Positions 25,446-34,074 are shown, counted from the first letter of the stretch. The stretch: DNA of 64,000 bases from VRUE01 sp963704505 (GCA_963704505.1 OY969912.1:372001-436000); one strand, 5' to 3'. The notes: a model not told the origin generated them from the sequence alone. A program made the numbers and translations.

Positions 25446-25460
25446 CGGGGCTGAGTATGA

Positions 25461-25524
25461 GGGCATCGGGCAAGTCTCGGCGGAGCCTCCCCGCTGCTGC
25501 TCAGACGGGACTTGCCCGATGCCC
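25461..25524. promoter_or_regulatory. 16-base perfect inverted repeat between rarA and aldehyde dehydrogenase
   Basis: GGGCATCGGGCAAGTC at 25461-25476 is exactly complementary to GACTTGCCCGATGCCC at 25509-25524, with a 32-base spacer. It fills most of the 103-base gap between the two divergent starts, so it could be a paired operator or form a large stem-loop in either leader. Confidence 0.6.
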
Positions 25525-25548
25525 CCCGACCCCCCTTAGAATCGACCC

Positions 25549-27141
25549 ATGTCCACCACCGAAGCGCGCCCCGCGGCGTCCACGCTCGAGTCGTTCAACC
25601 CCGCCACCGGAGAGCTGGTCGGTTCGGTCGCGACGATCACCCCCGAACAGGTGCAGGGGGTCGTCGACGACGTCGCCCGCATCCAGCCCGCCTGGGCGGA
25701 GCTGGGCCTCGACGACCGCGCCCGCTACATGCGCCGGGCAGCCGACGCGCTCCTCGACGACATCGACGAGCTCGCCGAACTGCTGGTCAACGAGCAGGGC
25801 AAGCCGCGCGCCGAGGCCTACACGATGGAGCTGCTGCCGACGGTCGACGCCCTGCATTGGTGCGCGAAGGCCGGCCCCAAGATCCTCGCCGACGAGAAGG
25901 TGCGGATGTCACAGGCCTTCCTGGCCAGCAAGAAAAGCCGCTTCACCTACGAGCCACTCGGCGTGGTCGGGGTGATCGCGCCCTGGAACTACCCGTGGTC
26001 GATCCCCTTCGGTGAGGTGGCGATCGCGCTGATGGCCGGCAACGGCGTGGTCCTCAAGCCGGCCAGCCTGACGCCGCTGCTCGGCGAGGCGATCCGCCGC
26101 GTCTTCGAGAAGGGCGGCCTGCCGGAGGGCCTGGTCCGGGTCGTCCACGGCGGCGGCGCCGTCGGCGACGCGCTCGCCAAATCGAGCGCCGCCAAGATCT
26201 TCTTCACCGGTTCGGTGGAGGTCGGCCGCAAGGTGGGCGAGGTTTGCGCCCAGCGCCTCAAGGGCTCGGTGCTCGAGCTCGGCGGCAAGGACCCGATGAT
26301 CGTCTGCGCCGACGCCGACCTCGACAACGCGATCTCGGGAGCCGTCTGGGGCGGCTTCGCCAACGCCGGCCAGACCTGCTCCGGGATCGAGCGCGTCTAC
26401 GTCGTCAGGGAGGTCGCCGACCGCTTCATCGAGGGCGTCGCCCGCAAGGCCGAGGCACTGCGCCTCGGAGACCCGATCCAGTGGGAGACCGAGATCGGGC
26501 CGATGACTTCCGGCGGCCAGTACGACATCGTCGTCGACCTGATCGAGGACGCCGTCGCCTCCGGCGCCACCAAGCTCTGCGGCGGCCCGACCGAGGTCCC
26601 GGGCCTGAGCGGCAAGTTCGTCGCGCCGACCGTTCTCACGGGGGTCACCCACGAGACGCGGATCATGCGCGATGAGGTCTTCGGCCCGGTCCTGCCGATC
26701 GTCGTCGTCGACACCGAGCAGGAGGCGATCGAGCTCGCCAACGACTCCGAGTTCGGCCTCGGCGCCTCGGTCTGGACCAAGGATCGCCAGAAGGGCGTGC
26801 GGATCGCCCGCCGGATCGAGTCGGGGATGGTCTGGGTCAACGACCACTCCTTCAGCCACGGGGCCTGCCAGTGCTCGTGGGGCGGGGTCAAGGACTCGGG
26901 AGTCGGCCGCTCGCACTCGAAATTCGGCTTCTACGAGTGCGTCAACGTGAAGATGAACTCCTGGGAGCCGGGGCTGACCCGTGACTTCTGGTGGCATCCC
27001 TACGACGCCACCCTGGGTGAGGCGGTCCGGGCCTCGGCGAAGATCCTCTACGGCCGGGGATCGACGAGGACCAAGGCGCTTCGCGAGGGCGCCGGCCCGC
27101 TGCTCAAGGTCGGCATGCGGACGCTGCGCAAGCGCGGCTGA
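25549..27141 (+). CDS. Aldehyde dehydrogenase (broad ALDH superfamily)
   Basis: A 530-residue NAD(P)-dependent aldehyde dehydrogenase. Motifs: IAPWNYPWSIPFGEV, FFTGSVEVGRKVGE, the base Glu in VLELGGKDPM, the nucleophile Cys in NAGQTCSGIERV, and RDEVFGPVLP. It has an extra C-terminal segment of about 45 residues after the usual end (WHPYDATLGEAVRASAKILY), suggesting membrane contact or oligomer changes. Divergent from rarA; its TGA abuts the stop of the convergent GNAT gene with no gap. Confidence 0.9.
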   Translation: MSTTEARPAASTLESFNPATGELVGSVATITPEQVQGVVDDVARIQPAWAELGLDDRARYMRRAADALLDDIDELAELLVNEQGKPRAEAYTMELLPTVDALHWCAKAGPKILADEKVRMSQAFLASKKSRFTYEPLGVVGVIAPWNYPWSIPFGEVAIALMAGNGVVLKPASLTPLLGEAIRRVFEKGGLPEGLVRVVHGGGAVGDALAKSSAAKIFFTGSVEVGRKVGEVCAQRLKGSVLELGGKDPMIVCADADLDNAISGAVWGGFANAGQTCSGIERVYVVREVADRFIEGVARKAEALRLGDPIQWETEIGPMTSGGQYDIVVDLIEDAVASGATKLCGGPTEVPGLSGKFVAPTVLTGVTHETRIMRDEVFGPVLPIVVVDTEQEAIELANDSEFGLGASVWTKDRQKGVRIARRIESGMVWVNDHSFSHGACQCSWGGVKDSGVGRSHSKFGFYECVNVKMNSWEPGLTRDFWWHPYDATLGEAVRASAKILYGRGSTRTKALREGAGPLLKVGMRTLRKRG

Positions 27142-27609
27142 TCAAGCCGGGCGGCGCTCGGGCCGCTTGCTGAGGAAGACCAGCTCGAAGCCCGGCCCCT
27201 CCATCCGTTCGTACTCGCTGTAGCCGAGGGCGCGGTAGAGCGCCTGGTTCTCGGTCATCTTCACGTGGGTGAAGAGGCGCACCTCCTCGAGCCCCGCGTC
27301 GAGCGCCCGGGTCTCGGCGAAGTCGAGCAGGGCGCGGCCGATTCCCTCGCCCTGGCGGTCGGGGTCGACTGCGAGGTTCTCGAGCAGAAGGCGGTTCGGC
27401 TCCGGGATCAGCACCAGAAGGCCGGCGACGGAGCCGTCCTCGTCGAAGACGAACACATCGCAGTCGCGGACTTTCTCGGCGTAGTCATGGTGCATCGGGC
27501 CAGGCGGGCCGCCGATCCGCTCGACGTAGACGCCGTATGCCCGCTCGACGATCGACTCGATCGCGACGACGTCGGAGGCCGCCGCGGGTCTGATCCTCAG
27601 AGGAGCCAC
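27142..27609 (-). CDS. GNAT-family N-acetyltransferase
   Basis: A 155-residue acetyltransferase starting at a GTG (27609) preceded by GCGGGGAC. The acetyl-CoA site is ENLAVDPDRQGEGIGRALLD (motif A, QGxGxG/A form), followed by the beta-bulge strand EVRLFTHVKMTENQALYRAL and GYSEYER. Such enzymes acetylate small amines or protein N-termini; the substrate is unknown. It starts 11 bases after the tiny membrane protein gene and is probably coupled to it. Confidence 0.85.
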   Translation of the reverse strand: MAPLRIRPAAASDVVAIESIVERAYGVYVERIGGPPGPMHHDYAEKVRDCDVFVFDEDGSVAGLLVLIPEPNRLLLENLAVDPDRQGEGIGRALLDFAETRALDAGLEEVRLFTHVKMTENQALYRALGYSEYERMEGPGFELVFLSKRPERRPA

Positions 27610-27620
27610 GGCGTCCCCGC

Positions 27621-27794
27621 TCAGAACCTGTCGGTGCCGCGGGCGTAGATCAGGGTCCCCAGCGCGGCGACGAGGATGACCATCATCACCAGCGACACGG
27701 CGAGCGACTTGACGACGAGGCCGATCAGGCCGGCGACGAAGACGACGACCGCGCAGGCCTTGACCCACCACGGCGTCGAGGACTTGAAGATCAC
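27621..27794 (-). CDS. 57-residue membrane protein
   Basis: A short frame from GTG at 27794 to TGA at 27621. The protein starts with a small polar stretch (VIFKSSTPWWVKA) and then contains two adjacent hydrophobic helices (CAVVVFVAGLIGLVV; SLVMMVILVAALGTLIYA) before RGTDRF. It lies in the GNAT gene's leader, 11 bases ahead of it. No clear ribosome site is seen. Supported by composition and position rather than a known family. Confidence 0.6.
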   Translation of the reverse strand: MIFKSSTPWWVKACAVVVFVAGLIGLVVKSLAVSLVMMVILVAALGTLIYARGTDRF

Positions 27795-27851
27795 GGCCGC
27801 GAATCTAGCCGCTGAAGCGGTTTCACCCCTCTACGTTCACAATCACCCATC

Positions 27852-28514
27852 GTGGAGCCCGGCACGGCGACAGAAGAACCGGCGCTCAGCCTTACCGGCC
27901 TGCGCCGCGACTACGGCGAACGGACCGCGCTCGAAGGGGTCTCGGTCGAGCTGGCGGCGGGCGAGTCGATGGTCGTCCTCGGGCCCAACGGGGCGGGAAA
28001 GACGACCCTCCTCCGGGTGCTGGCGACGCTGCTCCGGCCGACCGCGGGCGGGGTGCGGATCCTCGGCTGCGAGCTGCCCGGCGAGGCCTGGCGGCTCCGA
28101 GGCCAGATCGGCTACCTCGGCCATGAGCCGCTCCTCTACCGCGACCTCAGCGGCCGCGAGAACCTGCGCTTTCACGCCCGCCTGCATGGGATCGAGGGCG
28201 AGCCCGCCGAGGCGCGGATCGAGGAGCTGCTCGTCGCGGTCGGCATGGAGCGCCGCGCCGACGAGCGGGTGGTCGAGCTTTCGGCCGGGATGCGCCAGCG
28301 CCTGGCGATCTGCCGCTGCGTCCTCCACGAGCCGCGGCTGCTTCTGCTCGACGAGCCGGACTCGAACCTCGACAGCGGCGGCCGCGAGCTCGCCCACGCC
28401 CTGATCGGGCCTGGCGGCGGGCGAACCAGGGTCGTCGTCACCCACGACCCCGAGCGCCACCTGCCCGGGGCCGACAGGACGCTCGAGCTCAGCATCGGGG
28501 CGGTGGCCCGATGA
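27852..28514 (+). CDS. ccmA: ABC transporter ATP-binding protein, haem export/cytochrome c maturation
   Basis: A 220-residue ABC ATPase. Walker A is LGPNGAGKTTLLR, the signature is ELSAGMRQRLAICR, Walker B is LLLLDEPDSNLD and the switch His is in VVVTHDPERH. The name rests on context: it overlaps a CcmB-like permease by four bases and is followed by CcmC. CcmAB drives release of holo-CcmE or haem-linked products in cytochrome c assembly. GTG start at 27852; divergent from the tiny membrane gene. Confidence 0.88.
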   Translation: MEPGTATEEPALSLTGLRRDYGERTALEGVSVELAAGESMVVLGPNGAGKTTLLRVLATLLRPTAGGVRILGCELPGEAWRLRGQIGYLGHEPLLYRDLSGRENLRFHARLHGIEGEPAEARIEELLVAVGMERRADERVVELSAGMRQRLAICRCVLHEPRLLLLDEPDSNLDSGGRELAHALIGPGGGRTRVVVTHDPERHLPGADRTLELSIGAVAR

Positions 28515-29194
28515 CCTCGTCGCGATCCGCCTTCAGGGCGATCCTGGCCAAGGACCTGCGGGCCGAGCTGCGCACCCTGCAGTCGGTGCCGGCGATGGTG
28601 CTCTTCTCGGTCACCGCCTTCGTCATCTTCCGCTTCGCGCTTGACCGCACCACCCTGCACGGCGACCTCGCCGCCGGCGTGCTGCTGACGACCCTGCTCT
28701 TCGCCGCGGTGCTCGGCATCAACCGCCTCTTCGTCGCCGAGCGCGAGGAGGGCGGCTTCGACGCGATCCGCCTGGCGCCGATCGACCGCACGGTCCTCTT
28801 CACGGCGAAGGCGGCGGCGCTGCTCGTCCTGCTCGTCGTCCTCGAGGCGATCGCGGTCCCCGTCTTCGGCCTCTTCTTCCTCGACTCAGCCGCAGCCCTG
28901 CCGCCGCTGGCCGGGGTCCTGCTGCTGCTCGACGTCGGCCTGGCGGCGACCGGCACCCTGATCTCCTCGATGGCGGTCAACTCCCGTGCCCGCGACCTGC
29001 TCGTCCCGCTCGTCCTCCTGCCGCTGGTCGTGCCGCTGATGATCCCGGCCGCCGAGGCCGCTTCGGGACTGCTCGAGCTGGGTGGGCCGCACTACCCGGA
29101 CCGCTTCGGAATCTGGCTGATTGCGCTCGGCCTATACGATTTGGTGTTCCTCCTGGTCGGATACGCGGTCTTCGACTTCCTCCTGGAGGACTGA
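28511..29194 (+). CDS. ccmB: Haem exporter/cytochrome c maturation permease
   Basis: A 227-residue protein with about six membrane helices, matching CcmB in length and in the loop FVAEREEGGFDAIRLAPIDR that contacts the ATPase. Conserved C-terminal membrane part: LLVPLVLLPLVVPLMIPAAE. The start overlaps the ccmA stop (ATGA), so the two subunits are made in step. Partner of CcmA in the inner membrane. Confidence 0.9.
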   Translation: MTSSRSAFRAILAKDLRAELRTLQSVPAMVLFSVTAFVIFRFALDRTTLHGDLAAGVLLTTLLFAAVLGINRLFVAEREEGGFDAIRLAPIDRTVLFTAKAAALLVLLVVLEAIAVPVFGLFFLDSAAALPPLAGVLLLLDVGLAATGTLISSMAVNSRARDLLVPLVLLPLVVPLMIPAAEAASGLLELGGPHYPDRFGIWLIALGLYDLVFLLVGYAVFDFLLED

Positions 29195-29225
29195 GCATTC
29201 CCGGCAGCGGACCGCGACCAGCCCC

Positions 29226-29951
29226 ATGTACGGAAAAGGCCTGAGACCCCTCTCGATAGCGACCGTCGTGGCGATCGCCGCGGGCCTCAGCCTGGTCTTC
29301 TTCTATGCGCCGCTCGACGCCGACCAGGGATTCATCCAGAAGATCTTCTACCTGCACGTGCCGTTGGCGATCACGGCGCTGATCGGTTTCATCGTCGGCG
29401 GCGTCTTTGCCGTCGCCCACCTGCGCACCGGCGACCGCAAGTGGGATGCCTACTCCTACGTCTCGATCCACATGTCGGTGATCTTCGGCGTGGCCGTGCT
29501 GATCACCGGCTCGATCTGGGCGAAGGCCTCGTGGGGGCACTGGTGGGTCTGGGACGAGCCGACCCTGGTCAGCTTCCTGATCGTCTTCCTCCTCTACGCG
29601 ACCTACTACCCCTTCCGCTACGCGATCGAAGACCGCGATCAGCAGGCCCGCTACGCCTCCGTCTTCGCCGTCACCGCCGGCGCTTTCGTACCGCTCAACT
29701 TCATGGCGGTGCGGATGGCCCAGAGCCTCGTCCACCCACGCGTCTTCGCGACCACCAACGGCGGCCTGCCCGGCTCGATGATGCTGACCTTCCTCGTCTG
29801 CCTGGCGTCGGTCGCCCTGCTCTGGGTGACGCTGGTCAAGTTCGAGCTGACCGCGAAGAGTGCCTCCGGCCAGGTCAAGCGCCTGCGCCGCGCGATCGAC
29901 GCCCCCCCGGCCGGCTCCGGCAGCTCCCGGGTCGCCCCGGAGGTGAGCTAG
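29226..29951 (+). CDS. ccmC: Cytochrome c maturation haem lyase subunit CcmC (CcsA-like)
   Basis: A 241-residue membrane protein with six helices that loads haem onto CcmE. The WWD haem-handling motif is WGHWWVWDEPTL; conserved His residues occur in KIFYLHVPLA and YVSIHMSVIFG and again before the last helices. The ATG at 29226 is favoured. Its stop is immediately followed by the ccmD-like gene. No ccmE, ccmF or ccmH appears in the window. Confidence 0.92.
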   Translation: MYGKGLRPLSIATVVAIAAGLSLVFFYAPLDADQGFIQKIFYLHVPLAITALIGFIVGGVFAVAHLRTGDRKWDAYSYVSIHMSVIFGVAVLITGSIWAKASWGHWWVWDEPTLVSFLIVFLLYATYYPFRYAIEDRDQQARYASVFAVTAGAFVPLNFMAVRMAQSLVHPRVFATTNGGLPGSMMLTFLVCLASVALLWVTLVKFELTAKSASGQVKRLRRAIDAPPAGSGSSRVAPEVS

Positions 29952-30257
29952 GTGCTGCCGTTCGCCACACCGGCCCTCCCCCTCGACGAGGCGGGCAAGT
30001 ACGTGGCCGGCGCCTACGTCGTCTTCCTGATCCTGATCCTCGTCTACGTCTCGATCATGGCCGCCAAACTGCAGAGGATCGAGAAAGAACTGAGGGAGCT
30101 GGCCGGCTTCGCCGAGACACGCGCCAGCGCTGGCGGCGCAGCCGCGGTTCAGGCGGCCCAAGGTGGCCAGGGCGCCGGCGCATCTGCCGACGGCAGCGGA
30201 AGCGCAGCTGAGCAGCCGTCGGTTGGTTCGGAGTCGTCGGTTGGTTCCCATGAGTGA
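29952..30257 (+). CDS. CcmD-like single-pass membrane protein
   Basis: A 101-residue protein with one N-terminal helix (YVVFLILILVYVSIMAAKLQ) and a basic/acidic cytoplasmic start of a coiled region (RIEKELRELAGFAE), the usual CcmD layout. The remaining ~50 residues are Ala/Gly/Ser low complexity. GTG start with no gap after ccmC. The reading frame overlaps hemA by eight bases, and its last codons lie over a 12-base direct repeat. CcmD normally joins CcmC, CcmE and CcmAB. Confidence 0.75.
   Translation: MLPFATPALPLDEAGKYVAGAYVVFLILILVYVSIMAAKLQRIEKELRELAGFAETRASAGGAAAVQAAQGGQGAGASADGSGSAAEQPSVGSESSVGSHE
30218..30247 (+). repeat. 12-base tandem direct repeat just before hemA
   Basis: GTCGGTTGGTTC occurs at 30218-30229 and again at 30236-30247, an 18-base period that ends two bases before the hemA ATG. 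It replaces the normal purine-rich ribosome site, so hemA may depend on translation of the overlapping ccmD-like gene. Confidence 0.6.
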
Positions 30258-31590
30258 GCTGCTGGCGCTCGGCGTCTCCCACAAGACCGCGCCGCTCGAC
30301 CTGCGCGAGCGGCTCTCGCTGACCGAGGGCAGCGCCGTCGGCGCCCTGCGCGAGCTGACCACCTCGGACGGCATCCACGAGGCGGCGGCGATCTCGACCT
30401 GCAACCGGACCGAGCTCTACCTGGTCGTCTCCGACACGGTCGAGGCCGAGTCGACCGCGCTCGGCGTCCTCACCCGCCAGGCGGACATCCCCCCCACCGA
30501 GCTGCTCGGCCACCTCTACTCGCGCCGCGGCGTCGCCGCCGCACACCACCTCTTCAGCGTCACCGCCGGCCTCGACTCGATGATCGTCGGCGAGGCCGAG
30601 ATCCAGGGGCAGGTCAAACGCGCCTACGAGCTGGCCCTGGTCGAGAGCGCCACCGGGCCGATCCTCAACCGGCTCTTCCGCGGCGCCCTCGCCGCCGGAG
30701 GCCGGGTCCGGGAGGAGACGCAGGTCGGCGAAAAAGGCCTCTCGATCCCCTCGGTGGCGGTCGAGCTCGCCCGCCGCGCCCTCGGAGAGCTCGGCGACCG
30801 CCGCGTCCTCGTCGTCGGCGCCGGCGAGACCGCCGAGCTCGTCGCCCGGGCATTGGTCGCCCGTGGAGTCTCCACCGTCTTCGTCGCCAACCGCCACTAC
30901 GACCGCGCGATCGGGCTGGCGGAGCGCTTCAGCGGCGAGGCCGTCCGCTTCGAGGAGCTGCCGGCGCAGCTCGGCGCGGCGGACATGATCGTCACCGCGA
31001 CCAACTCCCCGCACCACATCGTCGAGCGCGACGAGCTCGCGCAGGTGATGGCGACGCGCGAGGGGCGGCCGCTGCTGTTGATCGACATCGCCGTGCCGCG
31101 CGACATCGAGCCCGCCTGCCGCGAGATTCCCGGGGTCAGCCTTCACGACATCGACGACGTCCAGCAGATCGCCGAGCGCAACGCCAGCGGCCGCGAAGCC
31201 GAGGCGAAGCGGGCTGAGCCGATCATCGCCGCCGAGCTGGGGCGCTTCGAGCGCTGGCTCGCATCGCTCGAAGTCGTGCCGACGATCGCCGCGATGCGCG
31301 AGCGCGGCGACGAGATCGTGCGCCGCGTCCTCGCCGAGAACGACGGCCGCTGGGAGAGCCTCTCCGAGGCCGACCGAGAGCGGCTCACGGCGATGGCCAA
31401 CGCAATCGCCTCCCGCCTCCTGCACGAGCCGACCCTGCGAATGAGGCGCTCGGCCGGAAGCGACGACGCATACCTCTACGTCAGCGCCCTGCGCGAGCTC
31501 TTCGGGCTCGACGTCGATACGGAGCCGGAGGGCGATGAAGCCGGCAAAGTGACGGAGCTCCGGACCTATCCCGGTAGGGGTTCCACTTAA
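30250..31590 (+). CDS. hemA: Glutamyl-tRNA reductase
   Basis: A 446-residue NADPH enzyme reducing glutamyl-tRNA to glutamate-1-semialdehyde, the first committed step of tetrapyrrole synthesis. The catalytic Cys is in AISTCNRTELYLV; GVSHKTAPLDLRE and DSMIVGEAEIQGQVK are family blocks; the NADPH site is VLVVGAGETAELVA; the C-terminal dimer domain includes RLLHEPTLRMR. ATG at 30250 overlaps the ccmD-like gene by eight bases. Tail bases take part in an inverted repeat with the hemC leader. Confidence 0.97.
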   Translation: MSELLALGVSHKTAPLDLRERLSLTEGSAVGALRELTTSDGIHEAAAISTCNRTELYLVVSDTVEAESTALGVLTRQADIPPTELLGHLYSRRGVAAAHHLFSVTAGLDSMIVGEAEIQGQVKRAYELALVESATGPILNRLFRGALAAGGRVREETQVGEKGLSIPSVAVELARRALGELGDRRVLVVGAGETAELVARALVARGVSTVFVANRHYDRAIGLAERFSGEAVRFEELPAQLGAADMIVTATNSPHHIVERDELAQVMATREGRPLLLIDIAVPRDIEPACREIPGVSLHDIDDVQQIAERNASGREAEAKRAEPIIAAELGRFERWLASLEVVPTIAAMRERGDEIVRRVLAENDGRWESLSEADRERLTAMANAIASRLLHEPTLRMRRSAGSDDAYLYVSALRELFGLDVDTEPEGDEAGKVTELRTYPGRGST

Positions 31591-31670
31591 CTTTTTCGGT
31601 GGAGCGGAAACGCCCATCCGAGATTGAATCGCCGAAGAAGTACAAGACGTTTCACCCCTACCGGGGTAGG
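31566..31670 (+). promoter_or_regulatory. Paired dyad elements across the hemA-hemC junction
   Basis: CCTATCCCGGTAGGGGT at the hemA 3' end (31565-31581 region) is complementary, with one G-T pair, to ACCCCTACCGGGGTAGG in the hemC leader (31654-31670). Each copy is itself a dyad, CCTA(T/C)C-NN-GGTAGG. The second copy ends four bases before the hemC ATG and includes the only purine-rich candidate ribosome site, so pairing or protein binding could control hemC. Confidence 0.55.
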
Positions 31671-31674
31671 TCCA

Positions 31675-32553
31675 ATGATTCGAATCGCGACCCGCAACAG
31701 CACATTGGCCAAAGCTCAATCCGGGCAGGTCGCGGCGATGCTGGGTGGGGCGGAACTGGTCGAGGTCTCCTCCGATGGCGAGAAGGGCGACAAGGGGCGC
31801 TTCGTCCGTGGGGTCGAGCGGGCGCTGCTCGAGGGGGAGGCGGACGTCGGCGTGCACTCGGCCAAGGACGTTCCGGCGGAGCTCACCGAGGGGCTGCTGC
31901 TCGCCTCGGTGCCGCCGCGCGAGGACCCCGCCGACGCCTGGATCGGCGCCGGGTCCTCGATCGAGGATGTGCCCGAGGGCGCCACGGTCGGGACCGCGAG
32001 CCTGCGGCGGCGGGCCCAGCTGCTCGCCGCCCGCCCAGACCTCTCGGTGACCGAGCTGCACGGCAACGTCGACACGCGGCTGCGAAAGCTCGAGGAGGGC
32101 GGCCTCGATGCGATCGTGCTCGCCGTCGCCGGCCTGCGGCGGCTCGGACGCGAGGCGGAGGTCTCCTTTCCGCTGGCGGGCGAGACGATGACCCCGGCCG
32201 CCGGCCAGGGGTCGCTGCTGATCCAGGTCCGCGACGGCGACGACGCCTCGCTGGCCGCGGTCGAGGCGCTCAGCGACCTGCCGGCCCTGCGCGAGCTGAC
32301 CGCCGAGCGGATCGTCGTCTCCCTGCTCGGCGCCACCTGCAACAGCCCGCTCGGGGTCCACGGTCGGATCGAGCCGGGGGCGGGGCGTATGGAGATCGAT
32401 GCCTTCGTCGGCCTGCCCGACGGCAGCGAGTGGGTGCGCGACCGGATCGAGGGCGACGCGAGCGAGCCGGCCCTGCTCGGGGCCGAACTCGCCCAGCGGT
32501 TGATCGGCGCCGGAGCCCGCGAGATCCTCGACCGGGCCGAGGGGACGTCGTGA
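31675..32553 (+). CDS. hemC: Porphobilinogen deaminase (hydroxymethylbilane synthase)
   Basis: A 292-residue enzyme joining four porphobilinogens into hydroxymethylbilane. Family blocks: MIRIATRNSTLAKAQ, FVRGVERALLEGEADV, HSAKDVP, GTASLRRRAQL, GNVDTRLRKL, and the dipyrromethane-cofactor Cys in LGATCNSPLGVHG. The ATG at 31675 is used because the protein family begins at MIRIATR. The last four bases overlap the cobA/hemD fusion (GTGA). The leader carries the inverted repeat described separately. Confidence 0.97.
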   Translation: MIRIATRNSTLAKAQSGQVAAMLGGAELVEVSSDGEKGDKGRFVRGVERALLEGEADVGVHSAKDVPAELTEGLLLASVPPREDPADAWIGAGSSIEDVPEGATVGTASLRRRAQLLAARPDLSVTELHGNVDTRLRKLEEGGLDAIVLAVAGLRRLGREAEVSFPLAGETMTPAAGQGSLLIQVRDGDDASLAAVEALSDLPALRELTAERIVVSLLGATCNSPLGVHGRIEPGAGRMEIDAFVGLPDGSEWVRDRIEGDASEPALLGAELAQRLIGAGAREILDRAEGTS

Positions 32554-34055
32554 AGATCCTGCCGGGCGTCGTCTACCTGGTCGGCGCCGGACCCGGCGAC
32601 CCGGGCCTGATGACGGCGCGCTCATTGGATCTGATCGCCGCCGCCGACGTGATCTTCCACGACCGCCTGATCCCCCCCGGCGCCCTCGACGGCGCCCGCG
32701 AGGACGCCGAGCTCGTCTATGTCGGCAAGGCGCCGGGCCGGCCTTCGGTCGCCCAGGAGGAGATCGGCGAGCGGATGGTCGCCGCCGCCGTGGCCGGCAA
32801 GAGCGTCGTGCGGTTGAAGGGCGGCGACCCCTTCGTCTTCGGGCGTGGCGGCGAGGAGGGAGAAGCGCTGCGCGCTGCCGGAGTCGCCTTCCAGGTCGTC
32901 CCGGGGGTTACCGCGGGGGTCGCCGCATCCGCCTACGCCGGGATCCCCGTCACCCACCGCGACGACGCCTCCGCCGTCGCCTTCGTCACCGGCCATGAGG
33001 ACCCTGAGAAGGACGACTCGGCACTCGACTGGGACGCCCTCGCCCGTTTCCCGGGGACGCTCGCCTTCTACATGGGCGTCAAGAACGTGGGCCGCAACGC
33101 GGCCGCGCTGATCGCCGGCGGGCGGAATCCGGATGAGCCGGCGGCGGCGATCGAGCGGGGGACGATGGGGGGACAGCGGACCGTCGTCGCGACGCTCGGC
33201 ACGCTCGCCGAGGCGGTCGAGCGCGAGGCGGTCGGCGCGCCCGCCCTGATCGTCATCGGCGAGGTCGTCTCCCGCCGCGAGCAGCTCGCCTGGATCGAGC
33301 GCCGTCCGCTGCATGGCAGGCGGGTCGTCGTCACCCGCGCCCGCGCCCAGGCCAGCGGCCTGGCCGAGACGCTCCGCGGCCTCGGCGCCGAGGTGGTCGA
33401 GCTGCCGGCGATCAGGATCGAGCCGCGCCTCGACAGCGACGAGGTGCGGGCCGCCGTCGACGCGATCTCCAACTACGCGCTCGTCTGCCTGACCAGCCCC
33501 AACGGCGTCCGGCTGCTCTTCGAGGCGCTGCACGAGGCGAACCTGGACGCCCGCGCCCTCGCCAACGCGACCGTCGCGGCGATCGGGCCGGGGACCGCGA
33601 GGGCGCTGGCCGGCCGCGGGATCGATGCCGACATCGTCCCCGAGCGCTTCGTCGCCGAGGCTCTGGTCGAGGCCTTGGAGCCGGTCGAGGTCGAGGGACG
33701 ACCGGTGCTGGTCGCCCGCGCCGCCGAGGCGCGCGACGTCCTCCCCGACGCGCTGCGCGGGCGCGGCGCCGAGGTCGACGTCGTCGCCCTCTATGAGACC
33801 GTCCGCGAGGAGCCGGGCGCCGATGCGGTCGAGGCCGCGGCCGGCGCCGACTACGTCACCTTCACCTCGTCCTCGACCGTGACCAACCTGCTCGCCGCGC
33901 TCGGCGAGCGTTTCCCGCCCGGTGCCCGGATCGTCTCGATCGGCCCCGTCACCAGCGAGGCGGCGCGCGCCGCCGGCCTCGAGGTCGCGGTCGAAGCCGA
34001 CCGCCACGACGTCGGCGGCCTGATCGACGCCCTGCTCGAGGACGCCCGCCCTTGA
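32550..34055 (+). CDS. cobA-hemD: Fused uroporphyrinogen-III C-methyltransferase and uroporphyrinogen-III synthase
   Basis: A 501-residue bifunctional enzyme. Residues 1-240 are SUMT: VYLVGAGPGDPGLMTARSLD, VRLKGGDPFVFGRGGEE, VVPGVTAGVAASAYAGIPVT and a final GEVV. Residues ~255-501 are HemD: RRVVVTRARAQASGLAETL, LTSPNGVRLLFEA, AAIGPGTARAL, YVTFTSSSTVTNLL and SIGPVTSEAAR. It cyclises hydroxymethylbilane to uroporphyrinogen III and methylates it to precorrin-2, feeding sirohaem and cobalamin. GTG start overlapping hemC. The fusion is known in actinobacteria and firmicutes. Gene name is descriptive. Confidence 0.96.
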   Translation: MKILPGVVYLVGAGPGDPGLMTARSLDLIAAADVIFHDRLIPPGALDGAREDAELVYVGKAPGRPSVAQEEIGERMVAAAVAGKSVVRLKGGDPFVFGRGGEEGEALRAAGVAFQVVPGVTAGVAASAYAGIPVTHRDDASAVAFVTGHEDPEKDDSALDWDALARFPGTLAFYMGVKNVGRNAAALIAGGRNPDEPAAAIERGTMGGQRTVVATLGTLAEAVEREAVGAPALIVIGEVVSRREQLAWIERRPLHGRRVVVTRARAQASGLAETLRGLGAEVVELPAIRIEPRLDSDEVRAAVDAISNYALVCLTSPNGVRLLFEALHEANLDARALANATVAAIGPGTARALAGRGIDADIVPERFVAEALVEALEPVEVEGRPVLVARAAEARDVLPDALRGRGAEVDVVALYETVREEPGADAVEAAAGADYVTFTSSSTVTNLLAALGERFPPGARIVSIGPVTSEAARAAGLEVAVEADRHDVGGLIDALLEDARP

Positions 34056-34074
34056 GGTCGCAGTTGGTCCCGGT

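Noticed and set aside
30055..32625. 856-codon open frame on the - strand
   Set aside because: Covers hemA and hemC antisense; those are certain by motif.
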